A DNA stretch of 64,000 nt from Terriglobia bacterium (GCA_021323595.1 JAJPKR010000004.1:57074-121073), one strand, 5' to 3'. Shown: positions 1-8,427, counted from the stretch's first letter. Notes: a model not told the origin generated them from the sequence alone. Program-made: numbers and translations.

Positions 1-1002
1 ATCGCGCTGCGGTGCGACTGCGAGTTTCGCCGCGGAGACGTGACTTCGCCCTCCGCGCTGGATCGCGCGCTGGCCGGCGTGGACGCGGTGGTGCATCTGG
101 CGGCGGCGGTGGGGGTCGGGCAGAGCATGTACCGGATCGCCGAGTACTGCCGCAGCAACCTGCAGGGCACCGCCGAACTGCTGCAAGCGATCTTGCGGCG
201 GCGGCAACGGCCGCGCGGGGAAGCGCCGCGGCGCCTGGTGATCGCCAGCTCGATGTCGGTTTACGGCGAAGGCTGCTATCGCTGCCCGCGCTGCGGGCCG
301 GCGGCGGCGGCGCCGCGTTCCCGCGAGCAGCTGGCGAAGGGCGAATGGGAGCCGCCGTGCCGGCAGTGCGGCGGGCAGCTCACGCCGCTGCCCACGAGCG
401 AGGCGAAGGCGGCCGAGCCGCACTCGATCTACGCGGTGACGAAGCTGGCGCAGGAGCAGATGGCGCTGAATTTCGGGCGTGCCTACGAGATCCCGGTGGT
501 GGCGCTGCGCTTCTTCAATATTTATGGCCCGCGGCAGGCGCTGGAAAACCCCTACACCGGCGTGGTCGCGATCTTCTGCGCGCGGCTGCGCGCGGGGCAG
601 CCGCTGCTGCTCTTCGAGGACGGCGAGCAGCGGCGCGATTTCGTGAGCGTGCACGACGCGGTCGGGGCCTGCCTGGCCGCGCTCGCGGACGCCACGCCCG
701 CCGGAGCTTACAACATCGCCAGCGGGGAGACGATCACGATCCGGCGTTTGGCGGCCGCGGTGGCGGAGGCGCTGCACCGGCCGTTGCGGCTGGCGGAGGG
801 CCGCCGCTACCGCATCGGCGACGTCCGGCATTGCATGGCCGATATCAGCCGGGCGCGGCGAGCAATGGCCTACGAGCCGCGGGTGAGCTTGAGCGCGGGC
901 CTGGCGGAGCTGACCGGCTGGCTCGATTCGCAGGCGCCGCCGGCGGGGGAGATCCTGGGACTCGCCAATCAAGAGCTGCGCGCCTTCGGACTGGGCGGTT
1001 AG
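1..1002 (+). CDS. NAD-dependent sugar-nucleotide epimerase with zinc knuckle (5' end cut by window), dTDP-L-rhamnose 4-epimerase-like
   Basis: Extended short-chain dehydrogenase acting on nucleotide sugars. The frame is open from base 1 and already reads the Rossmann-domain stretch that follows the missing glycine-rich NAD site, so the true start is upstream; the GTG at 40 is internal. Visible hallmarks are DAVVHLAA, the SSMSVYG strand carrying the catalytic Ser, the SIYAVTK Tyr/Lys pair and the NIYGPRQ loop. Between the Ser strand and the Tyr is an insertion with five cysteines (codons at 274, 283, 292, 358, 367) arranged as CxxCxxC and CxxC. This zinc-ribbon-like knuckle is, from family knowledge, typical of the WbiB-type dTDP-L-rhamnose 4-epimerases that make dTDP-6-deoxy-talose. 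The stop lies 4 bases before the following glycosyltransferase, so it heads a glycan operon. The exact sugar substrate is inferred. Confidence 0.85.
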   Translation: MALRCDCEFRRGDVTSPSALDRALAGVDAVVHLAAAVGVGQSMYRIAEYCRSNLQGTAELLQAILRRRQRPRGEAPRRLVIASSMSVYGEGCYRCPRCGPAAAAPRSREQLAKGEWEPPCRQCGGQLTPLPTSEAKAAEPHSIYAVTKLAQEQMALNFGRAYEIPVVALRFFNIYGPRQALENPYTGVVAIFCARLRAGQPLLLFEDGEQRRDFVSVHDAVGACLAALADATPAGAYNIASGETITIRRLAAAVAEALHRPLRLAEGRRYRIGDVRHCMADISRARRAMAYEPRVSLSAGLAELTGWLDSQAPPAGEILGLANQELRAFGLGG

Positions 1003-1006
1003 TCGC

Positions 1007-2107
1007 ATGCGCGTTCTGCTGACGACAGATACTTGGGGCGGCATTGGGAGTTTCACCCGCGAGCTGGCGCTGGGCCTGGCCGAGCGCGGCCACGAGGTCG
1101 CGCTGGCGAGCTTCGGCCCCGCGGCGACTCTGGCGTGGGCGTCGGGCCGCGCCATCGCCTGCCGGGTTTCGCCGCTGCCGCTCGAGTGGATGCCGCGCGC
1201 GGGGGCGCTGGCGGAGGCGGCCCGCCGGTGGGTCGAGGATCTGGCGGCGGAGTTCCGGCCGGACATTCTGCATGCCAACCACTTTGCCTTTGCGGCGGCG
1301 CCGGTGGCGGCGGCGACGGTGATGACGGTGCATAGCGACGTTGTGTCTTGGTGGCGCGCGGTACACGGCGGGGCGCCGCCGGCGAGCGCCTGGCGCGACG
1401 CATACGTGGCGCAGGCCCAGGCGGCGCTGCGCCGTTGCGCGGCGGCGGTGGTGCCGACGGCGGCGGCCGCCGCCGACATCCGCGCCAGCTTCGGCACGAG
1501 CGTGGCGATGCAGGTGATCGCCAACGGAATGACGCCGGCGACGACGGCGCCGTCCCCCAAGCGGCCGGTGGCGCTGGCGGCGGGCAGGATCTGGGACGCG
1601 GGCAAGCAAATGGCGCTGCTCTTTCGCCGCGATTTGCCGCTCCCTCTGCGTTTGGCCGGTCCCTGCGAAGCCCCCGCGGAAGCGGGCTGCGCACGCGTGC
1701 GGGTGCCGGCGCTGCCGCGGCTGGAATACCTGGGCGCGCTGGCGCACGAGCCCTTGCAGCGGGCGATGGCGGAGGCGGCGATTTTCGTCTCGCCGAGCCG
1801 GTACGAGCCCTTCGGACTGGCAGCGCTGGAAGCGGCGTGGGCGGGCTGCGCCTTGCTGCTCAACGACCGGCCGAGTTTGCGGGAAGTGTGGGGCGGCGCG
1901 GCGGCATACTTTCGCCGCGACGACGGCGACGACATGGTGCGGCAGCTGGCGGCGCTGGCCGGCGACGATGCGCGACGGGAGCGGCTGGCCGCGGCAGCGC
2001 GGCAGCGCGCCGAACGCCTCTACTCCCGCGAACTCATGACCGTGCGCTACCTGCGGCTCTATGCCGCGCTGGCGCAGCGCGCCGGCACCGCGGCGCAGGC
2101 GGGGTAA
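1007..2107 (+). CDS. Glycosyltransferase family 4 (GT-B fold)
   Basis: A 366-residue glycosyltransferase of the GT4/GT1 (GT-B) type that would transfer a nucleotide-activated sugar to a glycan acceptor on the cytoplasmic side. The N-terminus shows the acceptor-domain glycine loop TWGGIGSFTRELALGLAERGH, followed by PDILHANHFAF and MTVHSD. The C-terminal donor domain carries the diagnostic VSPSRYEPFGLAALEAAWAG motif with the Glu-x7-Glu pair. The linker and first donor strand (residues around 190-235) are somewhat short compared with typical GT4 enzymes. It begins 4 bases after the epimerase stop and ends 2 bases before the next GTG start, so it belongs to the same transcript. Donor and acceptor cannot be read from the sequence. 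Confidence 0.88.
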   Translation: MRVLLTTDTWGGIGSFTRELALGLAERGHEVALASFGPAATLAWASGRAIACRVSPLPLEWMPRAGALAEAARRWVEDLAAEFRPDILHANHFAFAAAPVAAATVMTVHSDVVSWWRAVHGGAPPASAWRDAYVAQAQAALRRCAAAVVPTAAAAADIRASFGTSVAMQVIANGMTPATTAPSPKRPVALAAGRIWDAGKQMALLFRRDLPLPLRLAGPCEAPAEAGCARVRVPALPRLEYLGALAHEPLQRAMAEAAIFVSPSRYEPFGLAALEAAWAGCALLLNDRPSLREVWGGAAAYFRRDDGDDMVRQLAALAGDDARRERLAAAARQRAERLYSRELMTVRYLRLYAALAQRAGTAAQAG

Positions 2108-2109
2108 CG

Positions 2110-3237
2110 GTGGAAATCCGCATTTTCGCGCATTCGTGGCTCTCGGACTGGAACCATGGCAACGCGCATTTCCTGCGCGGCATGGCGCGGGCGCTGGTTC
2201 ACCTGGGGCATGGCGTCGAGTTGTACGAGCCGCTGCCCGGACCCTGGGGCGGCTGGTCGCTGGCGCACTTGATCGCGGAGGAGCCGCTGCTGGCGATGAG
2301 CGCGCTCGGCGAGTTCCGGCGAGCCTATCCCGATCTGGCGGTGAACTTCTATGCCGTCAGAACGAACGGTGAGGGCCGGGGACGCTGGGCGACGCAAGTG
2401 GCGGAGATCGTGCGCGGCGCGGACCTGGTGCTGGTGCATGAATGGAATCCGCCGGAGCTGCTGGCGGAGCTGGCAGCGGCGCGGCAGCGGCAACGATTCC
2501 TGCTGCTGTTCCACGACACGCATCATCGCGCGGTGAGCGATCCGGCGGCGTTGCGGCGGCTGCCGCTGGGCGCCTGCGACGCGGTGCTGGTGTTCGGCGC
2601 GGCGCTGCGCGCGCCCTACGCGGCGATGGGCTGCCGGCGGACCTATGTCTGGCACGAGGCCGCGGACGAGACGCAGTTCTTCCCGCGCGCGGCGCGGCGG
2701 GAGCAGGACGTGCTGTGGATCGGCAATTGGGGCGACGGCGAGCGCGACGGCATTCTGCGGGAGTTTCTGCTGCAGCCGGCGGCGCAGATGCCGGAGGCGC
2801 GGTTCGCGGTGCACGGGGTGCGCTATCCGGAGGCGGCGCGCGCGGCGCTGCGGGCGGCGGGAGTACGGCTGCGCGGCTACCTGCCGAATTTGCGGGCGCC
2901 GGCGGCCTATGCCGCCAGCGGGCTGACGCTGCATCTGCCGCGCGCTCCCTACCAAGGCCCGCTGGCGGGGATTCCGACGATTCGCGTCTTCGAGGTGCTG
3001 GCCTGCGGCGCGCCGCTGGTCTGCGCCCCCTGGCACGACACGGAAGCGCTGTTCGAAGCCGGCGCCGATTATCTCGTCGCGCGCGACGGACGGGAGATGC
3101 GCGCGCTCCTGCGCGACTTGCTGCGGGACGCGGCGGCGGCGCGCGCGCTGGGCGAACACGGGCGGGCCACGATCATGGCCCGGCACACTTGCCGGCAGCG
3201 GGCGCTGGAATTGCTCGAGATCTGCCGCCAGCTCTGA
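2110..3237 (+). CDS. CgeB-like glycosyltransferase (first of three tandem copies)
   Basis: A 375-residue GT-B glycosyltransferase related to the CgeB family (Glyco_trans_1_2). I chose the GTG at 2110, two bases after the previous stop, because the family N-terminus (VEIRIFAHSWLSDWNHGNAH) begins there; the frame is open far upstream only as a shadow of the preceding gene. The N-domain has the WNHGNAHFLRGMARAL loop also seen in the next two genes and DLVLVHEWNPPEL. The donor domain ends with IPTIRVFEVLACGAPLV, the position where the classical CgeB motif (R-x-FE-x2-A-x-G) sits. In Bacillus CgeB acts in spore crust glycosylation, but nothing here suggests sporulation, so a surface-glycan role is inferred. 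This is the most divergent of the three copies: it lacks the GYSP signature. Confidence 0.8.
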   Translation: MEIRIFAHSWLSDWNHGNAHFLRGMARALVHLGHGVELYEPLPGPWGGWSLAHLIAEEPLLAMSALGEFRRAYPDLAVNFYAVRTNGEGRGRWATQVAEIVRGADLVLVHEWNPPELLAELAAARQRQRFLLLFHDTHHRAVSDPAALRRLPLGACDAVLVFGAALRAPYAAMGCRRTYVWHEAADETQFFPRAARREQDVLWIGNWGDGERDGILREFLLQPAAQMPEARFAVHGVRYPEAARAALRAAGVRLRGYLPNLRAPAAYAASGLTLHLPRAPYQGPLAGIPTIRVFEVLACGAPLVCAPWHDTEALFEAGADYLVARDGREMRALLRDLLRDAAAARALGEHGRATIMARHTCRQRALELLEICRQL

Positions 3238-3244
3238 GAGGGCC

Positions 3245-4315
3245 ATGCGACTGCACGTTTTTGGATCGAGTTTGGTCTCCACCTATTGGAACGGCGCCGC
3301 CACCTATTACCGCGGCATCTATAAGCATCTGCACGCGCTCGGCCACGCGATCACCTTCGCCGAGCCGGACATCTACGGCCGGCAGCAGCACCGCGATGCC
3401 GAAGACGTGAGCCGCTTCGCGGAGACGCGCGTCTATCGGGGGCGGGCCGAACTCGACGCGGAGCTGCGGCGCGCGGAGGACGCGGATTTCGCGGTGCTGC
3501 ACAGCGGCGTCGGCGCGGACGACGCCTATCTCGCCGCGCGCCTGGCCGCGCACCGGCGCGCGGTGTATTGGGACGTGGACGCGCCGGCGACGCTGGCGGC
3601 GATCGGCGAGCGCGCGGATCACTACCTGCGGCCGCTGCTGCCGCGCTTCGCGCACGTGCTCACCTACGGCGGCGGCCCGCCGGTGGTACAAGCCTTTTTG
3701 GCGCTGGGAACGCGCAACTGCACGCCGGTGTACAACGGCTTCGATCCGGAGACGCATTTTCCGGTGGCAGCCGAGCCGGCCTGGCGCTGCGATCTGGTCT
3801 TCGTCGGCCATCGCCTTCCCGACCGGGAAGCGCGCGTGGAGGAGTTCTTGTTCAGGGCGGCACGGCGGGCGCCCAGCCGCCGCTTTCTGCTGGCGGGAGC
3901 GGGCTGGGAGACGGCAGCGCTGCCACCGAACGTGCGCTACGGAGGGCACGCGCCCAGCCATCTGCACAACGTCATCAACAGCTCGGCGCGGCTGGTGCTC
4001 AATGTCGACCGGGAATCCATGGCGCGCTGCGGCTATTCGCCGCCGACCCGCATCTTCGAGGCCGCCGGCGCCGGCGCCGCGGTGATCACCGACGCCTGGC
4101 GCGGCATCGAGGAGTTTTTCGCGCCGGGCGAGGAAATCTTGCTGGCGCGCGGCGGCGACGACGTGGCCGCGGCGCTGGCGCGGCCGGACGCGGAGCTGCG
4201 GGCCTTGGGCGCGCGGATGCGGGCGCGCGCCGCCGCCGCGCACACCTACGCGCAGCGCGCGGCGCAGGTGCACGCGGCGCTGGGCATGAGCGAAACGGCG
4301 CGGGAGGCGGCGTGA
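3245..4315 (+). CDS. CgeB-like glycosyltransferase (second copy)
   Basis: A 356-residue GT-B glycosyltransferase of the CgeB type. It starts with MRLHVFGSSLVSTYWNGAAT, a near match to the start of the third copy, and contains AVYWDVDAPAT, VLTYGGGPPVV and a C-terminal donor motif CGYSPPTRIFEAAGAGAAVI followed by TDAWRGIEEFFAPG. These elements are shared in order with the gene at 4312, which marks the two as paralogues from tandem duplication. It begins 7 bases after the preceding stop and its TGA overlaps the next GTG start in a GTGA junction, indicating translational coupling. The donor sugar is unknown; the family assignment is firm from the C-terminal motif, the cellular role is inferred from the cluster. 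Confidence 0.83.
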   Translation: MRLHVFGSSLVSTYWNGAATYYRGIYKHLHALGHAITFAEPDIYGRQQHRDAEDVSRFAETRVYRGRAELDAELRRAEDADFAVLHSGVGADDAYLAARLAAHRRAVYWDVDAPATLAAIGERADHYLRPLLPRFAHVLTYGGGPPVVQAFLALGTRNCTPVYNGFDPETHFPVAAEPAWRCDLVFVGHRLPDREARVEEFLFRAARRAPSRRFLLAGAGWETAALPPNVRYGGHAPSHLHNVINSSARLVLNVDRESMARCGYSPPTRIFEAAGAGAAVITDAWRGIEEFFAPGEEILLARGGDDVAAALARPDAELRALGARMRARAAAAHTYAQRAAQVHAALGMSETAREAA

Positions 4316-5394
4316 AGCTGGTGTTCTTCGGGCTGTCGCTTTCCTCTTCCTGGGGCAACGGCCATGCCACGACCTATCGCAGCTTGCTGCGCGGCCTGCA
4401 CGAGCGCGGGCACCACCTCGTCTTTTACGAGCGCGATGTGCCTTGGTACGCCGCGCATCGCGACCTTGCCCGTCCGGAATACGCCGAGATCCGGCTCTTC
4501 GCGTCGTGGCGGCGGGCCCGGCGGGAAGCCCTGGCGGCGGCGCGCGCGGCGGACGCGGCGATCGTAGGCAGCTATTGCGGCGAGGGCGCGGCGATTCTCG
4601 ACGATCTGCTGCAGGAGCGCCCGCGACGGCTCGCGTTCTACGACATCGACACGCCGGTAACGCAGGAAGCGCTCGATCACGGCGGATGCGAGTATCTGCG
4701 GCCGGAGCACATCGCGGCGGTGGACTTGTATTTGAGCTTCACGTCGGGCCCGATGCTCGAGGAATTGCGGCGGCGCGGCGCGCGGCGGCCGCGGGCGCTG
4801 CACTGCTGCTCCGATCCGGAGCATTACCGGCCGGGCGCAAGCGGGCCGCGGCGCTGGCAGTTGGGCTATTTGGGCACGTACGCGCCCGACCGGCACGACA
4901 AGCTGCGGCGGCTGCTGCTCGAGCCGGCGCGACGCTTGCCGGAGATGAGCTTCGTCGTCGCCGGACCGCTCTACCCCGATCGCGAGAGCTGGCCACCGAA
5001 TGTGGAGCACATCGCCCATCTCGGGCCGGGCGAGCATCCCGAGTTCTATCGCTCGTGCCGGCTGACGCTGAGCATCACGCGCCGGGCCATGGTGGCATGG
5101 GGCTACTCGCCCTCGATCCGGCTTTTCGAGGCGGCCGCCTGCGCGACCCCGATCGTCACCGACCCTTGGCCCGGGTTGGAGCAGTTCTTCACGCCCCAGG
5201 GCAAGAATGGCGCGCGCGGCAAGGGAGAAGTCCTGGTGGCCACGGCGGCGGGCCAAATGGTGGATTACCTGCGCGAGGTCTCCTCGGCCGAGTTGGAGAG
5301 CATGGCGTGCGCCGCCCGGGAACGCGTGCTGCGGGAGCATACCGGCGTGCGCCGGGCGGAACAGCTCGAGCAGTACTTGCAAGAGATCGAGTGA
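4312..5394 (+). CDS. CgeB-like glycosyltransferase (third copy)
   Basis: A 360-residue CgeB-type glycosyltransferase. The start is the GTG at 4312 that overlaps the preceding stop; the protein then reads VKLVFFGLSLSSSWGNGHAT, aligned with the start of the second copy. The middle shows AFYDIDTPVTQEAL (equivalent to YWDVDAPATLAAI in the neighbour) and LSFTSGPMLEEL. The donor domain has WGYSPSIRLFEAAACATPIV and TDPWPGLEQFF. It is the last gene of the cassette that runs from the window edge; about 130 bases follow before the next coding region. Because three related enzymes sit in a row, each probably adds a different residue of one repeat unit, but this is inference. Confidence 0.83.
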   Translation: MKLVFFGLSLSSSWGNGHATTYRSLLRGLHERGHHLVFYERDVPWYAAHRDLARPEYAEIRLFASWRRARREALAAARAADAAIVGSYCGEGAAILDDLLQERPRRLAFYDIDTPVTQEALDHGGCEYLRPEHIAAVDLYLSFTSGPMLEELRRRGARRPRALHCCSDPEHYRPGASGPRRWQLGYLGTYAPDRHDKLRRLLLEPARRLPEMSFVVAGPLYPDRESWPPNVEHIAHLGPGEHPEFYRSCRLTLSITRRAMVAWGYSPSIRLFEAAACATPIVTDPWPGLEQFFTPQGKNGARGKGEVLVATAAGQMVDYLREVSSAELESMACAARERVLREHTGVRRAEQLEQYLQEIE

Positions 5395-5424
5395 CGCGGA
5401 CGGCGGGCGGCTCGGTCCGCACAG

Positions 5425-5453
5425 TTGGCGCAAAAGACCGTTCCCCGTTTAAA
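5425..5453 (+). promoter_or_regulatory. Candidate sigma-70-like promoter for the TPR gene
   Basis: TTGGCG at 5425-5430 and TTTAAA at 5448-5453 are separated by 17 bases, each matching four of six consensus positions. It lies in the only non-coding stretch between the glycosyltransferase cassette and the GTG at 5522, leaving a leader of about 60 bases. Support is positional and by motif only. Confidence 0.3.
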
Positions 5454-5521
5454 ACGCCGAACCAGGACCCGGCATCCAGATTTTGGTAACGACTCTACCG
5501 AATTCTGGAGCGCTCGCCGCC

Positions 5522-6517
5522 GTGAAGCGATTCGCGTTTTCTTTCTACGTCTTGCTGTGCTGCTTTGGACTGATGCAGGCACAAACGGAGAACCCGCCCA
5601 CCCCGGGCAAAGGCATGATCCTGCGCGGCATTTTACAGGATGCCGCCGGAGCTCCGGTTTCGGGGCTGAACCTCGAGTTGACCAACTGGAGCGGCGAGAT
5701 CGTGGGAACCGCGATGACCGAAAGCGACGGCTCGTTCGCGTTCGTCAATGTTGCGTTCGGCATGTATTACCTCACGGGCAGTTATCATGGCGAACCCTTC
5801 CGCCATGCATTGATGTTCTCGAATCCCATGGCCTTGGCTGAAATTCATGTGGGCGGCGTGAAGCCGCCAATCGCGTCGGCAAATCCGGCCGGCGGCACGG
5901 TTTCCGTAAACGCGCTGGCGGCGCCGTACGCGCGCAAGAAGCTGGAAGCGGCGCGGAAGGCCTTGCGCGCGCACCAAATCGCGCGGGCGCTGGAGCTCAG
6001 CAGCGCCGCGATCGAGCGGGCGCCGCAATGGGCAGAGCCTTATTTTTTTCGCGGCATCGTGCACCTGACCCAGCACCAATATCATCAGGCGGTGAGCGAC
6101 TTGAATCGGTCGCTCGAAGACAATCCGCAAGATCCGATGGCGCTGGCGGCGCTGGGCAGCGCCATGCAGCAACTGGGGCAATACCAGCTCGCGCTGGCCT
6201 ATTTGAACTACGCCGACCGGGTCAAGCCGATCTGGCAGTCGTACTTCACGCGCGCGCAGGTCGAATTGAAGCTGCATCATCCGGAGCAGGCGATCGCCGA
6301 TGCGGGCCACGCGCTTTCCCTAGAGCCGCCCGGGCCGGCGCAATGCCACATCCTGCGCGCGAACGGCGATCTCGAACTGCACCATTACGACGACGCCGTG
6401 CGCGAGCTGAAGCTGTTCTTGACTCTGGCGCCCAACTCTCCCGAAGCCGGGCAAGCGCGCACGGTGCTGGGGCAACTGCGCGCGGCGATGGCCGAGCCGC
6501 CCGGAGCGCGCCCGTAG
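5522..6517 (+). CDS. Secreted protein with carboxypeptidase-regulatory-like domain and TPR repeats
   Basis: I place the start at GTG 5522, with GGAG at 5507-5510 upstream, because a signal peptide (VKRFAFSFYVLLCCFGLMQAQ) begins exactly there; an in-frame TTG at 5483 would add 13 residues ahead of it. The mature protein opens with a carboxypeptidase-regulatory-like beta sandwich (about residues 30-105: ILRGILQDAAGAPVSGLNLE and ESDGSFAFVNVAFGMYYLTG). After a linker come about four tetratricopeptide repeats (residues 140-315) with the usual A-x3-L and P-x-W/Y spacing (WAEPYFFRGIVHLTQHQYHQ). TPR repeats mediate protein contacts, so an exported scaffold is likely; no catalytic motif is visible. 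It is separated from the glycosyltransferases and followed by a hairpin, suggesting a single-gene unit. Confidence 0.75.
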   Translation: MKRFAFSFYVLLCCFGLMQAQTENPPTPGKGMILRGILQDAAGAPVSGLNLELTNWSGEIVGTAMTESDGSFAFVNVAFGMYYLTGSYHGEPFRHALMFSNPMALAEIHVGGVKPPIASANPAGGTVSVNALAAPYARKKLEAARKALRAHQIARALELSSAAIERAPQWAEPYFFRGIVHLTQHQYHQAVSDLNRSLEDNPQDPMALAALGSAMQQLGQYQLALAYLNYADRVKPIWQSYFTRAQVELKLHHPEQAIADAGHALSLEPPGPAQCHILRANGDLELHHYDDAVRELKLFLTLAPNSPEAGQARTVLGQLRAAMAEPPGARP

Positions 6518-6845
6518 ATCGGTGGCGTGGGCCTCGCATTCCGGGCCGCTCCCGGAATCGAGTGCGGCGAAAACGCGGGACGCGAATGGGGCAAACGACG
6601 CGCGCAGCTGGGGACGGCGCGCGGGCGCTCGAATGAGGCCATGAGCCGGCGCGTAGCTGCGTCCGCGATAAGAGGAATCTAACCTGCTCGCGCGAACAGG
6701 CGAAATGTGCCAGCCGGTGACAGTCTCCGACCTGGCCTAGGCATGGCAACGGCGTAAAATTGGAAGGAAAGGCAAGACTTGCGCGAACTCGGGGATTGGT
6801 ATGCAAGCTGCTCCGTAGTAGCCGAGTTTAGCGAGCAAGACGACC
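6518..6845. other. 328-base intergenic stretch without a gene
   Basis: Apart from the stem-loop at 6538-6558 I see no convincing coding sequence in any frame, no RNA gene and no remnant of a known protein. It presumably holds the promoter of the small gene at 6846, but no good -35/-10 pair is visible; AGCAAGACG just before the ATG is a weak ribosome site. Confidence 0.5.
6538..6558. terminator. Stem-loop after the TPR gene
   Basis: ATTCCGGG and CCCGGAAT pair over 8 bases around a CCGCT loop, 20 bases after the stop at 6517. There is no T-run after it, so if it terminates transcription it does so imperfectly or with Rho. Confidence 0.35.
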
Positions 6846-7220
6846 ATGTTGATCTCCATAGCCATTCTCGCGATGTCCTTGGCGGCACTTGTGTTTTGGC
6901 TGTTCGCGTTTGCCCACGGTCAAGTGCTGAGCGCCGACGTACGCGAGCTGGAACGCCTCCATGAGGAGGGGCTGTTGCCGGCGACCAATTCCTTGGAAGC
7001 GGATTTCGAAATGCTGACGTCGCTGCTCAAGGCAATTGGGCCCGCGGTGTACATGCGGCAAGCGCCTTGGATTCGCGCTTATTTCCACACGCTGCGGTTC
7101 AGCCGCCTGTTGTGGAACGGCTCGGCGCGGTTGGAGACGGAGTTGCGGCGGTTGGTGGCGCTCCAGTGTTGCAACTACCGTCGCGCCTGCGTAGCCCTTT
7201 CCGAATACAGCGCGGAATAA
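6846..7220 (+). CDS. Small membrane-anchored protein of unknown function
   Basis: A 124-residue protein starting at ATG 6846. Residues 1-24 form one hydrophobic helix (MLISIAILAMSLAALVFWLF), so it is probably an N-terminally anchored inner-membrane protein. The rest is a mixed-charge alpha-helical segment with a short CC pair near the C-terminus and no motif I recognise. Codon use and GC skew by position resemble its neighbours, which supports a real gene despite the small size. It is isolated, with 328 bases upstream and a convergent metallo-hydrolase downstream. I cannot assign a function. Confidence 0.6.
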   Translation: MLISIAILAMSLAALVFWLFAFAHGQVLSADVRELERLHEEGLLPATNSLEADFEMLTSLLKAIGPAVYMRQAPWIRAYFHTLRFSRLLWNGSARLETELRRLVALQCCNYRRACVALSEYSAE

Positions 7221-7334
7221 CGGTCCATCCGCGACCGACGAGCCTGAATCCCGCACCGCCTTCAGCCCGCACCCCCACCTTTTGGCGGATCGAGCCGGAT
7301 CCGAGCTCGCCGATGCGCCGCGAGGGCGCGATCG

Positions 7335-8087
7335 CTACCGAAATTGGGCGTGACGCCCGGTCAGAAACGGATTGGTCTCGCGTTCGCGTCCCACGCTGGT
7401 TTCGTCGCCGTGGCCGGGAACGACGAGGGTCGAGTCGGGCAAGGTCAGAATTTTCGAGTGCACGGAACGAACAATCTGCGCGGGATCGCCGCCGGGGAGA
7501 TCGGTGCGGCCAATGGAGCCGGCAAAGAGGGTATCGCCGGCGAAGAGCAGGTTTTCGCCGGGCAGCAGCAAGCATGTGCTCCCGGGCGTATGGCCCGGCG
7601 TCTCCAAGACGTCGAACTGGAGCGACCCGATTTTCACCGGCTCGCCTTCGCGCAGCGCGCCATCGATGGGCGTCGAGGACGGCAAGGGAATTCCGATCCA
7701 AGCCGCCTGTTCGGGCAGGGCGGCGTAGATGACTTGATCGCGCGGCTGCAGCAGCACGGGCGCGCCGGTGAGGCGCTTCAAGCGGGCTGCGGCACCGATA
7801 TGATCGATGTGAGCGTGCGTGATCGCGATGGCGACGACGCGCAGTTGGTGCTCGCGCACCACGCGGAGGATCGTCTCCACGCCGTCCCCGGAGCGCTGGT
7901 CGCCATCGCCGGGATCGATCACCACACACTCGGGGCCGTGGGCGGCGGCGACGATCGAGCAATTACAGGCGAGCAAGCCGACCGGGAACGTCCAGCGGCG
8001 AACGCCGGCAGGGGAGGAAGCAAGCGGAGCCGCGCCGGAAGCGAGAGTGCGAGTCTTCTCGGCGGTGGAATCGCGAGCGCCGGACAT
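7335..8087 (-). CDS. MBL-fold metallo-hydrolase, glyoxalase II-like
   Basis: A 250-residue metallo-beta-lactamase-fold hydrolase. The metal motif THAHIDHIG (T-H-x-H-x-D-H-x-G) is intact, followed by TPGHTPGS, the bridging-ligand segment FAGDTLFAGSIGRTD and the late His in VPGHGDETSVGRERETNPFL. The C-terminal half closely follows the YcbL-like short glyoxalase II subgroup, which lacks the extra C-terminal glutathione-binding domain of full hydroxyacylglutathione hydrolases. Likely reaction: hydrolysis of a thioester such as an S-acyl thiol. The first 30 residues before RRWTFPVGLLACNCS are not part of the domain, so the start could be later. It begins 4 bases after the secG stop and is probably the last gene of that transcript. 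Confidence 0.85.
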   Translation of the reverse strand: MSGARDSTAEKTRTLASGAAPLASSPAGVRRWTFPVGLLACNCSIVAAAHGPECVVIDPGDGDQRSGDGVETILRVVREHQLRVVAIAITHAHIDHIGAAARLKRLTGAPVLLQPRDQVIYAALPEQAAWIGIPLPSSTPIDGALREGEPVKIGSLQFDVLETPGHTPGSTCLLLPGENLLFAGDTLFAGSIGRTDLPGGDPAQIVRSVHSKILTLPDSTLVVPGHGDETSVGRERETNPFLTGRHAQFR

Positions 8088-8091
8088 CGGG

Positions 8092-8397
8092 CTATTTTTT
8101 CGCCGGCACCGATGGCTGCGAGTGCTGCTGCGCGGAGGAGCCGAGGATCGAGCTGGCGTGGGTCTGGCTGCGATTCGAGATCACGGCCAAGGTGACCGTG
8201 GTCAAGCCGAAGATGATCGCCAGGACGATGGTGGTCTTGCTGAGCGTGGTTTGCGCGCCGCGCGGGCCGAAGGCGGTCTGGCTGCCCATGCCGCCGAACG
8301 CGGAAGCGAGGTCGCCCGCGGTGCCGCTTTGCAGAAGGATCACGACGATCAGCAGCAGGCAAGTAATGACGTGAATGGCGGTGATAATGAGTTCCAC
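8092..8397 (-). CDS. secG: Preprotein translocase subunit SecG
   Basis: SecG is the small two-helix subunit of the SecYEG protein-export channel in the cytoplasmic membrane. I chose GTG at 8397, giving 101 residues: the frame is open further upstream, but that extension would run through the tRNA gene. The first helix ([23 protein letters not shown]) ends in the invariant LLQSG, followed by [12 protein letters not shown], a conserved glycine/serine loop, and a second helix [20 protein letters not shown]. The tail is polar, Ser/Gln rich. It follows tpiA and the tRNA-Leu gene on the same strand; a tpiA-secG neighbourhood is widespread in bacteria. Confidence 0.92.
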   Translation of the reverse strand: MELIITAIHVITCLLLIVVILLQSGTAGDLASAFGGMGSQTAFGPRGAQTTLSKTTIVLAIIFGLTTVTLAVISNRSQTHASSILGSSAQQHSQPSVPAKK

Positions 8398-8427
8398 GAT
8401 AATGTCCGCAGCGGGCCGCGAAAACTG

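Noticed and set aside
1348..2109. N-terminal extension of the first CgeB-like gene overlapping the GT4 gene
   Set aside because: The upstream part is a Gly/Ala/Arg shadow of the GT4 gene; the conserved N-terminus starts at GTG 2110.
2110..5394. Sporulation locus suggested by CgeB similarity
   Set aside because: No spore coat, germination or sporulation sigma genes are present; SpoIIE-type phosphatase domains also occur widely outside sporulation.
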